Assembly: GCA_031423155.1 (NCBI GenBank)
Contig: JANPEZ010000161.1
Span: forward strand, 87,861-151,860
Length of the DNA: 64,000 nucleotides
Direction of reading: 5' to 3'
Source: JANPEZ01 sp031423155
GTDB taxonomy: Bacteria > Actinomycetota > UBA4738 > HRBIN12
The position numbers were made by a program, and so were the translations under genes. Every line of letters starts with the position of its first letter. Within the stretch, counting starts at the first letter, position 1. Shown piece after piece: positions 43,942-52,255 of the stretch. Below the pieces are notes generated by a model. The model worked only from the letters and a program-made list of their open reading frames with translations. It was not told where the DNA came from and did not search any database.

Positions 43942-43958
43942 GTTGCTCTGACCGCAAC
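43942..43958. promoter_or_regulatory. Inverted repeat GTTGC-N7-GCAAC in the betA/opuA promoter region
   Basis: GTTGC (43942-43946) and GCAAC (43954-43958) flank 7 bp. GTGTTGCG follows at 43963-43970, and a further GTTGCGG lies at the betA start (43898-43904). The 18-bp string from 43942 matches that at 48231 at 15 positions. It is a likely operator for both divergent transcripts. Confidence 0.65.
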
Positions 43959-44020
43959 GCCCGTGTTGCGCACCTTCCGGGTTGACCCCACTATGGCCCC
44001 CAGGCTTCGGAGGGGGGAGC

Positions 44021-45058
44021 ATGGCACCGGTGATCGACGCGGTCGTCTCATGCCGCAACGTGTGGAAGGTCTACGGACCGAAGGCCGATCGGATAGTCGG
44101 ATCGCCGGACGCATCCTTGTCTCGGCAGGAGCTGCTGGAGAAGACCGGCTGCGTGGCCGCCGTGCGCGACGTCTCCTTCGATGTAGCCGAGGGCGAAGTC
44201 TTCGTCGTGATGGGTCTATCCGGTTCGGGCAAGTCGACGCTGGTGAGGATGATCAACCGGCTGCACGATCCCACGTCGGGTCAGGTTCTGGTCGATGGGC
44301 AGGACGTCGTCAGCCTCGATGAGGAACACCTGCGCGAGATCCGCCGCCGCAAGATCAGCATGGTCTTCCAGCACTTCGGCCTCTTCCCGCACCGCCGTAT
44401 CGTGGAGAACGTCGCCTTCGGCCTGGAGGTGCAGGGCATCGAGAAGGACGAACGCAACGCGAAGGCCAACGAGATACTGGAGATCGTCGGCCTCGCGGGA
44501 TGGGGTAACTCATATCCGGACGAGCTCTCCGGAGGGATGCAGCAGCGCGTCGGTCTGGCGCGAGCGCTGGCGACCGAGCCTCAGATCATGCTGTTCGACG
44601 AACCGTTCAGCGCCCTAGACCCGCTGATCCGCCGCGACATGCAGGACGAAGTGCTCAAGCTCCAAAGCGAGGTCAAGAAGACGATGATCTTCATCACCCA
44701 CGACCTGATGGAGGCGCTCAAGCTCGGGAACCGGATCGCGATCATGAAGGACGGTGCGTTCGTCCAGGTCGGTACGCCCGAGGAGGTCGTGGCGCATCCG
44801 GCCGACAGCTACGTTGCCGATTTCATCCGAGACGTCCCGCGCGCGCATGTGCTCACTGCCCGCACGATCATGGAGCCCGCCTCGGCCGGCAACGGGCAGA
44901 ACTTCGGCAGCGACATCTCGCCCGACACCGTCGTTCAGGAGCTCTTGCCTCTGGTGGTCGGCTCCGACCTTCCGCTGCGGGTGGTGGAGCACGACATCAT
45001 GATCGGCATCGTCGACCGGACCGCAGTGCTGACGGCGATGCTGGAGGATGCCGGCTGA
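44021..45058 (+). CDS. opuAA: Glycine betaine/proline-type ABC transporter ATPase
   Basis: From ATG 44021 (preceded by GGAGGGGGGAG) this is a 345-residue ATPase. It has GLSGSGKST, VFQHFGLFPHR, LSGGMQQRVGLARAL and LLFDEPFSALDPLIR-like motifs, closely following OpuAA/ProV, including the EELLEKTGCVAAVRDVSFDV insertion. The C-terminal part (VVQELLPLVVGSDLPLRVV) resembles a shortened CBS-like regulatory region. It overlaps the permease gene by 1 nt. Confidence 0.93.
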   Translation: MAPVIDAVVSCRNVWKVYGPKADRIVGSPDASLSRQELLEKTGCVAAVRDVSFDVAEGEVFVVMGLSGSGKSTLVRMINRLHDPTSGQVLVDGQDVVSLDEEHLREIRRRKISMVFQHFGLFPHRRIVENVAFGLEVQGIEKDERNAKANEILEIVGLAGWGNSYPDELSGGMQQRVGLARALATEPQIMLFDEPFSALDPLIRRDMQDEVLKLQSEVKKTMIFITHDLMEALKLGNRIAIMKDGAFVQVGTPEEVVAHPADSYVADFIRDVPRAHVLTARTIMEPASAGNGQNFGSDISPDTVVQELLPLVVGSDLPLRVVEHDIMIGIVDRTAVLTAMLEDAG

Positions 45059-47121
45059 TGGCCATCGGGGTCGAGCTCGCGACCCGTCGACCCTCATCGC
45101 CGTGGCGGAACCGGGCCGTCTGGACGGGCGCTGTGGTCGTGTCGATCCTCGTCGGGCAGAAGCTAACTCCGGGATTCCCCGAAGGGTTGGTAGTCAACGT
45201 CGGCAGGGTGTTCGACGGGTTCCAAGGATGGGTGATCGAGAACCAGAAGACGAGCCCGCTCTTCCTGTGGCTGTTGAATCCTATAAAGGACTCCGCCAAC
45301 TCTCTGTTGGATGCAACGACGACCCTGCTGGATCGGATGACGTTCCTCGGAGTGATCGTCGGCGCCGCCGCGCTCTCCGGCGTTCTCGCCGGCTGGAGGC
45401 TCGCCATCCTGGCCGCCGTCGGGTTCTCCGTGATGGGCGCGCTCGGCCTGTGGGAGTCGAGCATGGAGACGCTGGCGTTGATCATCGTGTCGGTTGGGGC
45501 CGCGCTGGCGATTGGCATCCCGCTCGGCATCTGGGCCGGGCGCAACGATAGAGCGGAGAAGGCGCTTCGTCCCATCCTGGATGCGATGCAGACCATCCCG
45601 GCGTTCGCCTACCTGTTGCCTCTGGTCTTGCTGTTCGGGATCGGCGCCGCGACGGCGATCATCTCGACTCTCATCTTCGCGTTGCCCCCGGCGGTGCGCC
45701 TCACGAGTCTAGGTATCCGGGGCGTACCGCCCACCGCGGTGGAGGTCTCCGGCTCCTTCGGCTCTACTCGTCGTCAGACCCTTAGGAAGGTTCAGCTTCC
45801 GATGGCCATGCCCTCGATCATGCTCGGGGTCAACCAGACCATCATGATGGCGATGGGCATGGTCGTGATCGCGTCCATCGTGGCGGCGCCGGGCCTCGGC
45901 AGAGATGTCCTCGACGGTCTGAAACTGCTGGATGTCGGGGAGGCGTTGAACGGTGGGATCGCGATCGTGGCGATGGCGATAGTCCTGGATCGCGTCAGCT
46001 ACGCGTGGAGCCTTCGCGACCGGCGTCTCAAGCCGACGATCGACCTTCTGGGGCGGTCGTTCACACGCCGGCAGGGTGCGATCTTCGCTTTCATCCTCAC
46101 CGTGGCTGCGGTGGTCATCTGCCGGGAGGTACTGCGTCAGCAGGTGTGGCCCGAGAGTTGGACGGTCTCGGTGGCCGACCCCGCCAACAGCGCGCTGGAC
46201 TGGATCAAGAGCACTTTCTCGGGGATCACGAATGCGATCAGCCACCGGCTGATCAAGTCGGGGCTGGATCCTTTGAAGCATCTTCTGCTCGGGTTGCCCT
46301 GGTGGATGATCGTTGCGGGTACGGGGATCCTCGCGTGGCGTCTCTCGCGCCGGGTGACGCTGGCCGTCTCTTGCGCAGCTTGCATCGCGATCATCGGGAT
46401 GCTGGGTACCTGGGGTGTGGCGATGGACACGCTCAGCCAGGTTCTAGTGGCGGTCGTCATCTCGATCGCGATAGCGATCCCGCTGGGCGTGGCCTCTGCT
46501 CGCAGCGACGGGTTCCAGCAGATCTTTAAGCCTGTCCTCGACGCGATGCAGACGATGCCGGCATTCGTCTACCTGGTGCCGGTCATCTTCCTGTTCCAGC
46601 TGGGGCGGGTCCCCGGAGTGATCGCCTCCGTAATCTATGCGCTTCCGCCCGCGATCCGCCTGACGGACCTGGGCATCAGGCAGGTGCCGAAGGAGATAGT
46701 GGAAGCCGCACTGGCATACGGAACCACCCCACGGCAACTCCTATTCAAGGTTCAACTGCCGCTCGCGCGTCCCTCGATACTGCTCGGCATCAACCAGACG
46801 ATCATGATGGCTCTGTCGGTCGTGATCATCGCGGGGCTCATCGGCGCCGGGGCGCTGGGATTCGAGGTCGTGTTCGCCCTGACGCACTCCGAGATCGGCC
46901 GCGGCGTGGTAGCGGGTCTGTCGATCACGCTGCTGGCGATAGTTCTCGACCGGATCACGCAGGCCATGGGCATGGAGCGGCGCGCGTTGCGAGGTCCGGT
47001 GGGCACCGGCGGTATCGGCTGGTGGTCGCGCGTGCGGGTGATACCGGCGGAAGGTGTCCGAGCCGACCAGGTCTCGGATGACGTAACGAAGGGTGAGAAC
47101 ACTCGAGAGGGGGAAGGATGA
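45058..47121 (+). CDS. opuAB: Glycine betaine-type ABC permease, tandem two-domain fusion
   Basis: This 687-residue protein contains two complete permease units. The EAA loops are VEVSGSFGSTRRQTLRKVQL (about residues 229-248) and VEAALAYGTTPRQLLFKVQL in the second half, each followed by a matching NQTIMMA segment. Most ProW/OpuAB proteins have one unit and dimerise; here one chain could supply both halves. It is flanked by its ATPase (1-nt overlap) and binding protein (4-nt overlap). Confidence 0.9.
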   Translation: MAIGVELATRRPSSPWRNRAVWTGAVVVSILVGQKLTPGFPEGLVVNVGRVFDGFQGWVIENQKTSPLFLWLLNPIKDSANSLLDATTTLLDRMTFLGVIVGAAALSGVLAGWRLAILAAVGFSVMGALGLWESSMETLALIIVSVGAALAIGIPLGIWAGRNDRAEKALRPILDAMQTIPAFAYLLPLVLLFGIGAATAIISTLIFALPPAVRLTSLGIRGVPPTAVEVSGSFGSTRRQTLRKVQLPMAMPSIMLGVNQTIMMAMGMVVIASIVAAPGLGRDVLDGLKLLDVGEALNGGIAIVAMAIVLDRVSYAWSLRDRRLKPTIDLLGRSFTRRQGAIFAFILTVAAVVICREVLRQQVWPESWTVSVADPANSALDWIKSTFSGITNAISHRLIKSGLDPLKHLLLGLPWWMIVAGTGILAWRLSRRVTLAVSCAACIAIIGMLGTWGVAMDTLSQVLVAVVISIAIAIPLGVASARSDGFQQIFKPVLDAMQTMPAFVYLVPVIFLFQLGRVPGVIASVIYALPPAIRLTDLGIRQVPKEIVEAALAYGTTPRQLLFKVQLPLARPSILLGINQTIMMALSVVIIAGLIGAGALGFEVVFALTHSEIGRGVVAGLSITLLAIVLDRITQAMGMERRALRGPVGTGGIGWWSRVRVIPAEGVRADQVSDDVTKGENTREGEG

Positions 47122-48131
47122 CGATCCGAAGCAAGTGGAAGATCGCTGCGGCCGCATTGGCCCTGGCCATGCTCGCCGCCGCCTGCAGTGATGTAAGCAG
47201 CACCACGGACGGAGATGGAAACACAGGCGGTGGGGTGCCCGACAACAGCGGCATCACGATCAAGCTGGCGGTTAACGCGTGGGTCGGCGCGGAGGCCAAC
47301 GCCAACGTGGCCGCGAACCTGTTGCGGGACCAACTCGGATACACGGTTGAACTGGTGAAGATCGATGAGTTCGAGCAGTTCCCGGCGCTCGCCGCCGGAG
47401 ATCTCGACGCGACGCTCGAGGTTTGGCCCTCGGTTCACCCGAAGGACTACAAGAACTACATCGAGTCGGGCGCCGGCGTGATCGACGCCGGTCCTTTGGG
47501 CGTCGTGGGTCAGATCGGCTGGTTCCTGCCGACCTACCTGGTAGATGCGGACCCCGGACTTGCGTCGTGGGAAGGCCTGAAGGGCAACGAGGCTATGTTC
47601 GCGACATCGGAGACCGGCACCTCGGGTCAGCTCGTGGACGCCGATCCTGCGTTCGGTTCCTACGACCAGCAGATCGCGGACAACCTGGGCCTGGACTTCA
47701 AGGTGATCTACGCGGGTTCGGAGGCCGCCGAACTGACGGCGCTCGATGCCGCCTACTCCGAGCAGAAGCCCATCCTCATGTACTTCTGGACGCCTCACTG
47801 GGTCCATGCGAAGTACGACCTGACGATGGTGGAGCTTCCGCCGATCACTGCGGAGTGCGAGGACGCGGCGGCCAACGACGTGTCCAAGTACGCGTGCGCG
47901 TACCCTCCGGATCCGCTGTACAAGGCGTTCAGCGCCGACCTGGAGACCAAAGCGCCCGCCGCTTTCGCGCTCCTGTCGGCCATGAGCTGGACGAACGACG
48001 ACCAGAATCCGATCGCGCTCGCGATAAGCGAGAAGACGGATCCGGCCGAGGCCGCTCAGACCTGGATCGACGCCAACCCTGCGGTATGGCAGTCGTGGGT
48101 CGACGCGGGACTGGCCGCGCAGCCGGCCTAG
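47118..48131 (+). CDS. opuAC: Glycine betaine-type ABC substrate-binding lipoprotein
   Basis: This 337-residue protein has a signal peptide and lipobox (MLAAAC, Cys23). OpuAC/ProX-type features follow: IKLAVNAWVGAEANANV, LEVWPSVHP and YFWTPHWVHAKYDLTMVELP, with the tryptophans expected of a quaternary-amine aromatic cage. It should deliver betaine or choline to the tandem permease. A strong terminator follows. Confidence 0.9.
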   Translation: MTIRSKWKIAAAALALAMLAAACSDVSSTTDGDGNTGGGVPDNSGITIKLAVNAWVGAEANANVAANLLRDQLGYTVELVKIDEFEQFPALAAGDLDATLEVWPSVHPKDYKNYIESGAGVIDAGPLGVVGQIGWFLPTYLVDADPGLASWEGLKGNEAMFATSETGTSGQLVDADPAFGSYDQQIADNLGLDFKVIYAGSEAAELTALDAAYSEQKPILMYFWTPHWVHAKYDLTMVELPPITAECEDAAANDVSKYACAYPPDPLYKAFSADLETKAPAAFALLSAMSWTNDDQNPIALAISEKTDPAEAAQTWIDANPAVWQSWVDAGLAAQPA

Positions 48132-48149
48132 CGCTCCGAAGCAGCGACA

Positions 48150-48177
48150 GAGGGGCGGCCCCTGCGGGCCGCCCCTC
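48150..48177 (+). terminator. Rho-independent-type terminator after opuAC
   Basis: GAGGGGCGGCCC (48150-48161) pairs perfectly with GGGCCGCCCCTC (48166-48177) around a 4-nt loop (12-bp stem). The T tract is short. It separates the importer transcript from the demethylation operon. Confidence 0.85.
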
Positions 48178-48230
48178 TCGTCGTCCGAAGGGATCTATCC
48201 GCAGGTGGGCCCACAGTGGGTCCCGGCCGA

Positions 48231-48247
48231 GTTGCTGACACCGCAAC
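48231..48247. promoter_or_regulatory. Inverted repeat GTTGC-N7-GCAAC before the demethylation operon
   Basis: GTTGC (48231-48235) and GCAAC (48243-48247) repeat the arrangement found at 43942. They lie about 75 nt before the corrinoid-protein ATG, in the 188-nt gap after the importer gene. Another GCAAC follows at 48263-48267. No known riboswitch was recognised in this leader. Confidence 0.65.
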
Positions 48248-48319
48248 GGAAACTTTGTGAGAGCAACCAAGCGCGAGAGACTGCGTTGGTAGGTCCCTGA
48301 GCTACTGAAGGACAAGGCT

Positions 48320-49018
48320 ATGGCGGAAGAAGAAGAGCTCGACCTATCGGCGCTTCCCGACGACGAGCTCGTCAAGCAGATGCACGACGACCTCTATGAC
48401 GGGCTTGCACCCGAGATCGTCGAGGGGACGAACCTGCTCCTCGGTCGCGGCTGGGGCGCAGACAAGGTGCTGAACGACGCGCTCGTCGAGGGTATGCGGA
48501 TAGTCGGCATCGACTTCCGTGACGGCATCTTGTTCGTCCCCGAAGTGCTGCTCGCTGCCAACTCGATGAAGGCCGGGATGCAGATCCTGCGGCCGCTGCT
48601 GGCCGAGACCGGAGCAGAGCGTGTCGGCAAGGTCGTGATCGGAACCGTCAAGGGCGACATCCACGACATCGGCAAGAACCTCGTTGCGATGATGCTCGAG
48701 GGCGCTGGCTTCGATGTCGTCGACCTGGGCATCAACAACCCGGTCGAGAAGTACCTGGCCGCCCTGGAGGAGCACAAACCGGACATCCTCGGGATGAGCG
48801 CGTTGCTTACGACGACGATGCCCTACATGAAGGTCGTGATCGATGAGTTGATCGCCAAGGGCCTGCGTGACGATTACATCGTCCTGGTCGGCGGCGCCCC
48901 GCTGAACGAGGAGTTCGGTAAGGCCGTGGGCGCAGACGCGTACTGCCGCGATGCGGCGGTCGCTGCCGAGACCGCTCAGGCGCTCGTCATGGCGCGCCGA
49001 GCGGCTGCGAAGGCTTGA
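48320..49018 (+). CDS. Corrinoid (B12-binding) methyl-carrier protein
   Basis: This 232-residue MtbC/MtgC-like protein has an N-terminal helical cap (about residues 12-95, FVPEVLLAANSMKAGMQIL) and a C-terminal Rossmann B12 domain. The base-off motif DxHxxG is D113-I-H115-D-I-G118, with His115 as cobalt ligand. It carries a methyl group from the MttB-like methyltransferase to the pterin methyltransferase. GAAGGA at 48307-48312 supports the start. Confidence 0.92.
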   Translation: MAEEEELDLSALPDDELVKQMHDDLYDGLAPEIVEGTNLLLGRGWGADKVLNDALVEGMRIVGIDFRDGILFVPEVLLAANSMKAGMQILRPLLAETGAERVGKVVIGTVKGDIHDIGKNLVAMMLEGAGFDVVDLGINNPVEKYLAALEEHKPDILGMSALLTTTMPYMKVVIDELIAKGLRDDYIVLVGGAPLNEEFGKAVGADAYCRDAAVAAETAQALVMARRAAAKA

Positions 49019-49329
49019 GCGCGTTGGCCGCCGAACTCACCGTCATCTGCTGGCGCGACATACCGCTGCAGCTGCTGGCCAAGAACGGGCGTGAGTCGGC
49101 CAGGGCCCTGTTGTCGGAACGGTTCCAGGAGGCGGTGGACGCTTCGGCGATGGTCGCCGGCCTGATCGACTCCGACGATTACACCGGACAGATGAGCATG
49201 GACCGCAGCCCATGCGGGGAAGATCTGGCAGCCGAGGTTGAAGCCGCCCGCGTGCGGCTCGAGTCGGAGTGGACCGACGAACTTCTCCGCGCCACGATCC
49301 GTTCGGGTGGGTATCGGGCCGAGCCATGA
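49015..49329 (+). CDS. VIRFAC-like small protein of the methyltransfer operon
   Basis: This 104-residue protein starts at TTG 49015, overlapping the previous stop. It recalls the 'virulence factor' (PF13769-like) domain: LTVICWRDIPLQLLAKNG, LSERFQEAVDASAMVAG, and WTDELLRATIRSGGY. Such proteins have been noted beside corrinoid/folate methyltransfer genes; their role is unknown. Both neighbours overlap it by 4 nt, so it is very likely part of the pathway rather than of virulence. Confidence 0.72.
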   Translation: MSALAAELTVICWRDIPLQLLAKNGRESARALLSERFQEAVDASAMVAGLIDSDDYTGQMSMDRSPCGEDLAAEVEAARVRLESEWTDELLRATIRSGGYRAEP

Positions 49330-50246
49330 CCGACACGGTGGTTTCCTCGGCGACGCGCGAGGTGGTCATCGGCAGCGGCCGCCCCTTCGTCATCATCGGC
49401 GAACGCATCAACCCGACCGGGCGGGCCAAGCTGGCTGCGGAGATGAAGGCCGGCGACTTCTCGACCGTCGTTGCAGACACGCTTGCCCAGGTCGAGGCGG
49501 GGGCCGCGATGCTCGATGTGAACGCGGGGATCCCGCTCGCCGACGAACCCGCCATCCTGGCCTCCACTATCGAACTGGTGCAGTCGCTGACGGATCTTCC
49601 GCTTTCGATCGATTCCTCCATAGTCGCTGCGCTGGAAGCGGGATTGGCCGTCTACAAAGGCAAGCCGTTGGTCAACTCCGTCACCGGTGAGGAGGAACGC
49701 CTAGAGCAGGTACTGCCGCTCGTCGCCAAGTACGGCGCCGCGGTGGTGGCCATCACCAACGATGAGACCGGCATCAGCGAGGACCCCGACGTGCGGTTCG
49801 GTGTTGCCCAGACGATCGTGCGCAGAGCCGCCGACCACGGCATCGGCCCCGAGAACATCGTCGTTGACCCGCTCGTTATGCCGATAGGCGCGATGCGGAC
49901 GGCAGGCCGCCAGGTGTTCGCGCTGGTCCGCAGATTGCACGATGAGTTGGGGGTCAACACCACCTGCGGTGCTTCCAACGTGAGCTTCGGCCTGCCGAAC
50001 CGTCGCGGGCTCGATGGAGCTTTCCTGTCGATGGCCATAGCAAGCGGCATGACGAGCGCGATCACGAGCCCTCTGCACGAGGAGGTCCGCAAGGCCGTCA
50101 TGGCGGCCGACGTCTTGATGGGCTCGGACCGCGATTGCGCCGCGTGGATCGCGCGCTATGGGGAAGGTCGCAGCGACAGTGGCGGAGCGCGCCGCCGAGG
50201 CGGCAGGGAGGGACGTCGCAGCGCGTTGCCGGAGTCAGAACCGTGA
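49326..50246 (+). CDS. Pterin-binding methyltransferase (corrinoid:tetrahydrofolate)
   Basis: From ATG 49326 this is a 306-residue TIM-barrel protein of the DHPS-like group: FVIIGERINPTGR near residue 20, AGAAMLDVNAG, LPLSIDSS, PLVNSVTGEEER. These mark methyltetrahydrofolate:corrinoid methyltransferases such as MtvA/AcsE rather than folate synthase. It should move the methyl group from the corrinoid protein to tetrahydrofolate. The basic C-terminal tail runs into the overlapping activator gene. Confidence 0.87.
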   Translation: MTDTVVSSATREVVIGSGRPFVIIGERINPTGRAKLAAEMKAGDFSTVVADTLAQVEAGAAMLDVNAGIPLADEPAILASTIELVQSLTDLPLSIDSSIVAALEAGLAVYKGKPLVNSVTGEEERLEQVLPLVAKYGAAVVAITNDETGISEDPDVRFGVAQTIVRRAADHGIGPENIVVDPLVMPIGAMRTAGRQVFALVRRLHDELGVNTTCGASNVSFGLPNRRGLDGAFLSMAIASGMTSAITSPLHEEVRKAVMAADVLMGSDRDCAAWIARYGEGRSDSGGARRRGGREGRRSALPESEP

Positions 50247-52255
50247 CCGAAGAGGGCTCTCTCGTCGTCTTCACCCCCTCGGGTAAGCGGGGCAGATTCG
50301 CCGAGGACACGAACCTGCTCGATGCCGCCCGTTCCCTCGGGGTCGATCTCGACTCCGTCTGCGGAGGGCGGGGCATATGCGGCCGCTGCCAGATAGTGGT
50401 CGCGGAGGGCGAGTTCGCTAAGCACGGTATACGTTCGGCCGCAGACCATCTGACGGCCTTCAGCGAACCGGAGGGGCGTTTCCGCGATCTGCGTGGATTG
50501 GCCCCGGAGCGACGTCTGGGTTGTCACGCGCGCGTCGTCGGCGACCTCGTGGTCGATGTTCCGCCCGAAAGCCAGGTTCACCGCCAGGTCGTCCGCAAGG
50601 AGGCCGACGCCCATGTCATCGAGATCGATCCGGTCGTGCGCCTGTGCTACGTCGAGGTTCGCGAACCCGACATGACCGATCCGAGCGGCGACCTTCAGCG
50701 TTTGAAGGAATCGTTGGAACGCGATTGGGCCTACACGGATCTGGCGTGCGAGCCGAGCGTTCTTCCCGGCCTTCAGCGAGCGCTGCGTGAAGGAGGGTGG
50801 ACGGCCACCGTCGCCGTCCACGACGGTGACACCATCACGGCCGTCTGGCCGGGCTTTCATGACACGGCCCTGGGGATCGCGTTCGACATCGGGTCGACAA
50901 CGGTGGCCGGGCACCTCTGCGATCTCGCCAGCGGCGACGTCCTTGCGAGCGCCGGCTCCATGAATCCTCAGATCCGTTTCGGCGAAGACCTCATGAGCCG
51001 AGTGTCGTACGTGATGATGCACCCGGGGTCGGAGGCCGACCTGACGCGGGTGATACGTGAGTGCGTGGACGGTCTGATCGGAGAGTTGTGCGATGCGGCC
51101 GATGCCTCGCGCACCGATGTGCTGGAACTGACCTTCGTCGGCAACCCGATCATGCACCACCTGTTCCTCGGGCTGGATCCGACGGAACTCGGTGGCGCGC
51201 CGTTCACGCTGGTGACCGACGAGGCCGTTCGTCGGAACGCCTCCGATCTGGAACTGCACGCCAACCCCGGCGCGAGGATCTACGTCTTGCCTTGCATCGC
51301 AGGCCACGTCGGTGCCGACACCGCCGGGATGATCTTGTCCGAAGCTCCCCACGACCAGGACACGGTCAACCTCCTCGTCGACGTGGGGACCAACGCTGAA
51401 GTCGTCCTGGGCAACCGCGACCGGCTGCTCGCGGCGTCGAGTCCAACCGGACCGGCGTTCGAGGGTGCGCAGATATCCAGCGGTCAGCGCGCGGCTCCGG
51501 GCGCGATCGAGCGAGTGAGGATAGATCCGGAGACCCTGGAACCGCGGTTCCGTGTGATCGGAGCCGAGTCCTGGTCCGACGAACCGGGTCAGCCCGGCGA
51601 CCCGGCCGTCACCGGCGTCTGCGGCTCCGGGATCATCGAGGCGCTCGCGGAGATGTTCCTCGCCGGGATCATCACCTCCGACGGCGTGATCGACGGTTCG
51701 CTTACCGCGCGATCGCCGCGGATCATCGAGGACGGGCGTACCTTCTCCTACGTTCTGCACGAGGACTCACCCCGGCTCCTCGTCACGCAGAACGACGTCC
51801 GCCAGATCCAGCTTGCGAAAGCAGCTCTCTGGGCGGGATGCCGTCTGCTGATGGACCACCTGGGGATCGATCGCATCGACCGGATCCGGCTCGCGGGGGC
51901 CTTCGGCGCGCACATCGATCCGGTCCACGCGATGGTCCTGGGGCTGGTACCCGACTGCGATCCGTCGCAGGTCACAGCGGCCGGGAACGCCGCGGGCACG
52001 GGCGCCCGCATCGCCCTGCTGAACCGCGCCGCTCGCGCCGAGATCGAAGCCGTCGTCGAGAGCGTGGAAAAGATCGAAACCGCGACGGAGCCCCGATTCC
52101 AGGAGCACTTCGTGGCCGCGATGGGTATACCGCACACCACCGATCCCTACGAGCGGCTCGCCGCAACGGTGCCGCTGCCCGAGCGGCGGACCGCCACGCG
52201 CGCCGAGACGGCCAGGCCCCGCCGCCGCCGCGACCCCGAGAGGAGCACTTCATGA
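50243..52255 (+). CDS. RACE-type corrinoid activator (ferredoxin-ASKHA)
   Basis: From GTG 50243 the protein has 670 residues. A [2Fe-2S] ferredoxin domain has cysteines 40, 46, 49 and 94 (VCGGRGICGRC; LGCHA). The C-terminal half is a DUF4445/ASKHA ATPase with AFDIGSTTVAGHL, NLLVDVGTNAEVVLGN, GVCGSGIIEALAEMF and LAGAFGAHIDPV. RamA-like proteins use ATP to reduce inactive Co(II) corrinoid to Co(I). It overlaps both neighbours by 4 nt. Confidence 0.92.
   Translation: MTEEGSLVVFTPSGKRGRFAEDTNLLDAARSLGVDLDSVCGGRGICGRCQIVVAEGEFAKHGIRSAADHLTAFSEPEGRFRDLRGLAPERRLGCHARVVGDLVVDVPPESQVHRQVVRKEADAHVIEIDPVVRLCYVEVREPDMTDPSGDLQRLKESLERDWAYTDLACEPSVLPGLQRALREGGWTATVAVHDGDTITAVWPGFHDTALGIAFDIGSTTVAGHLCDLASGDVLASAGSMNPQIRFGEDLMSRVSYVMMHPGSEADLTRVIRECVDGLIGELCDAADASRTDVLELTFVGNPIMHHLFLGLDPTELGGAPFTLVTDEAVRRNASDLELHANPGARIYVLPCIAGHVGADTAGMILSEAPHDQDTVNLLVDVGTNAEVVLGNRDRLLAASSPTGPAFEGAQISSGQRAAPGAIERVRIDPETLEPRFRVIGAESWSDEPGQPGDPAVTGVCGSGIIEALAEMFLAGIITSDGVIDGSLTARSPRIIEDGRTFSYVLHEDSPRLLVTQNDVRQIQLAKAALWAGCRLLMDHLGIDRIDRIRLAGAFGAHIDPVHAMVLGLVPDCDPSQVTAAGNAAGTGARIALLNRAARAEIEAVVESVEKIETATEPRFQEHFVAAMGIPHTTDPYERLAATVPLPERRTATRAETARPRRRRDPERSTS

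Noticed and set aside
42254..43951. A 565-codon open frame opposite the choline dehydrogenase gene
   Set aside because: No recognisable motifs, low-complexity composition, and full overlap with a well-supported gene.
48178..48319. Possible cobalamin, glycine or SAM riboswitch before the corrinoid operon
   Set aside because: No conserved box or matching helix set was found; the visible symmetry is better explained as an operator.
49015..49329. Virulence function implied by the family name
   Set aside because: The operon context is metabolic and nothing else in the window suggests pathogenicity.
49326..50246. Dihydropteroate synthase for folate synthesis
   Set aside because: The fold is shared, but context between corrinoid and activator genes and the GERINPTGR motif fit a methyltetrahydrofolate:corrinoid methyltransferase.
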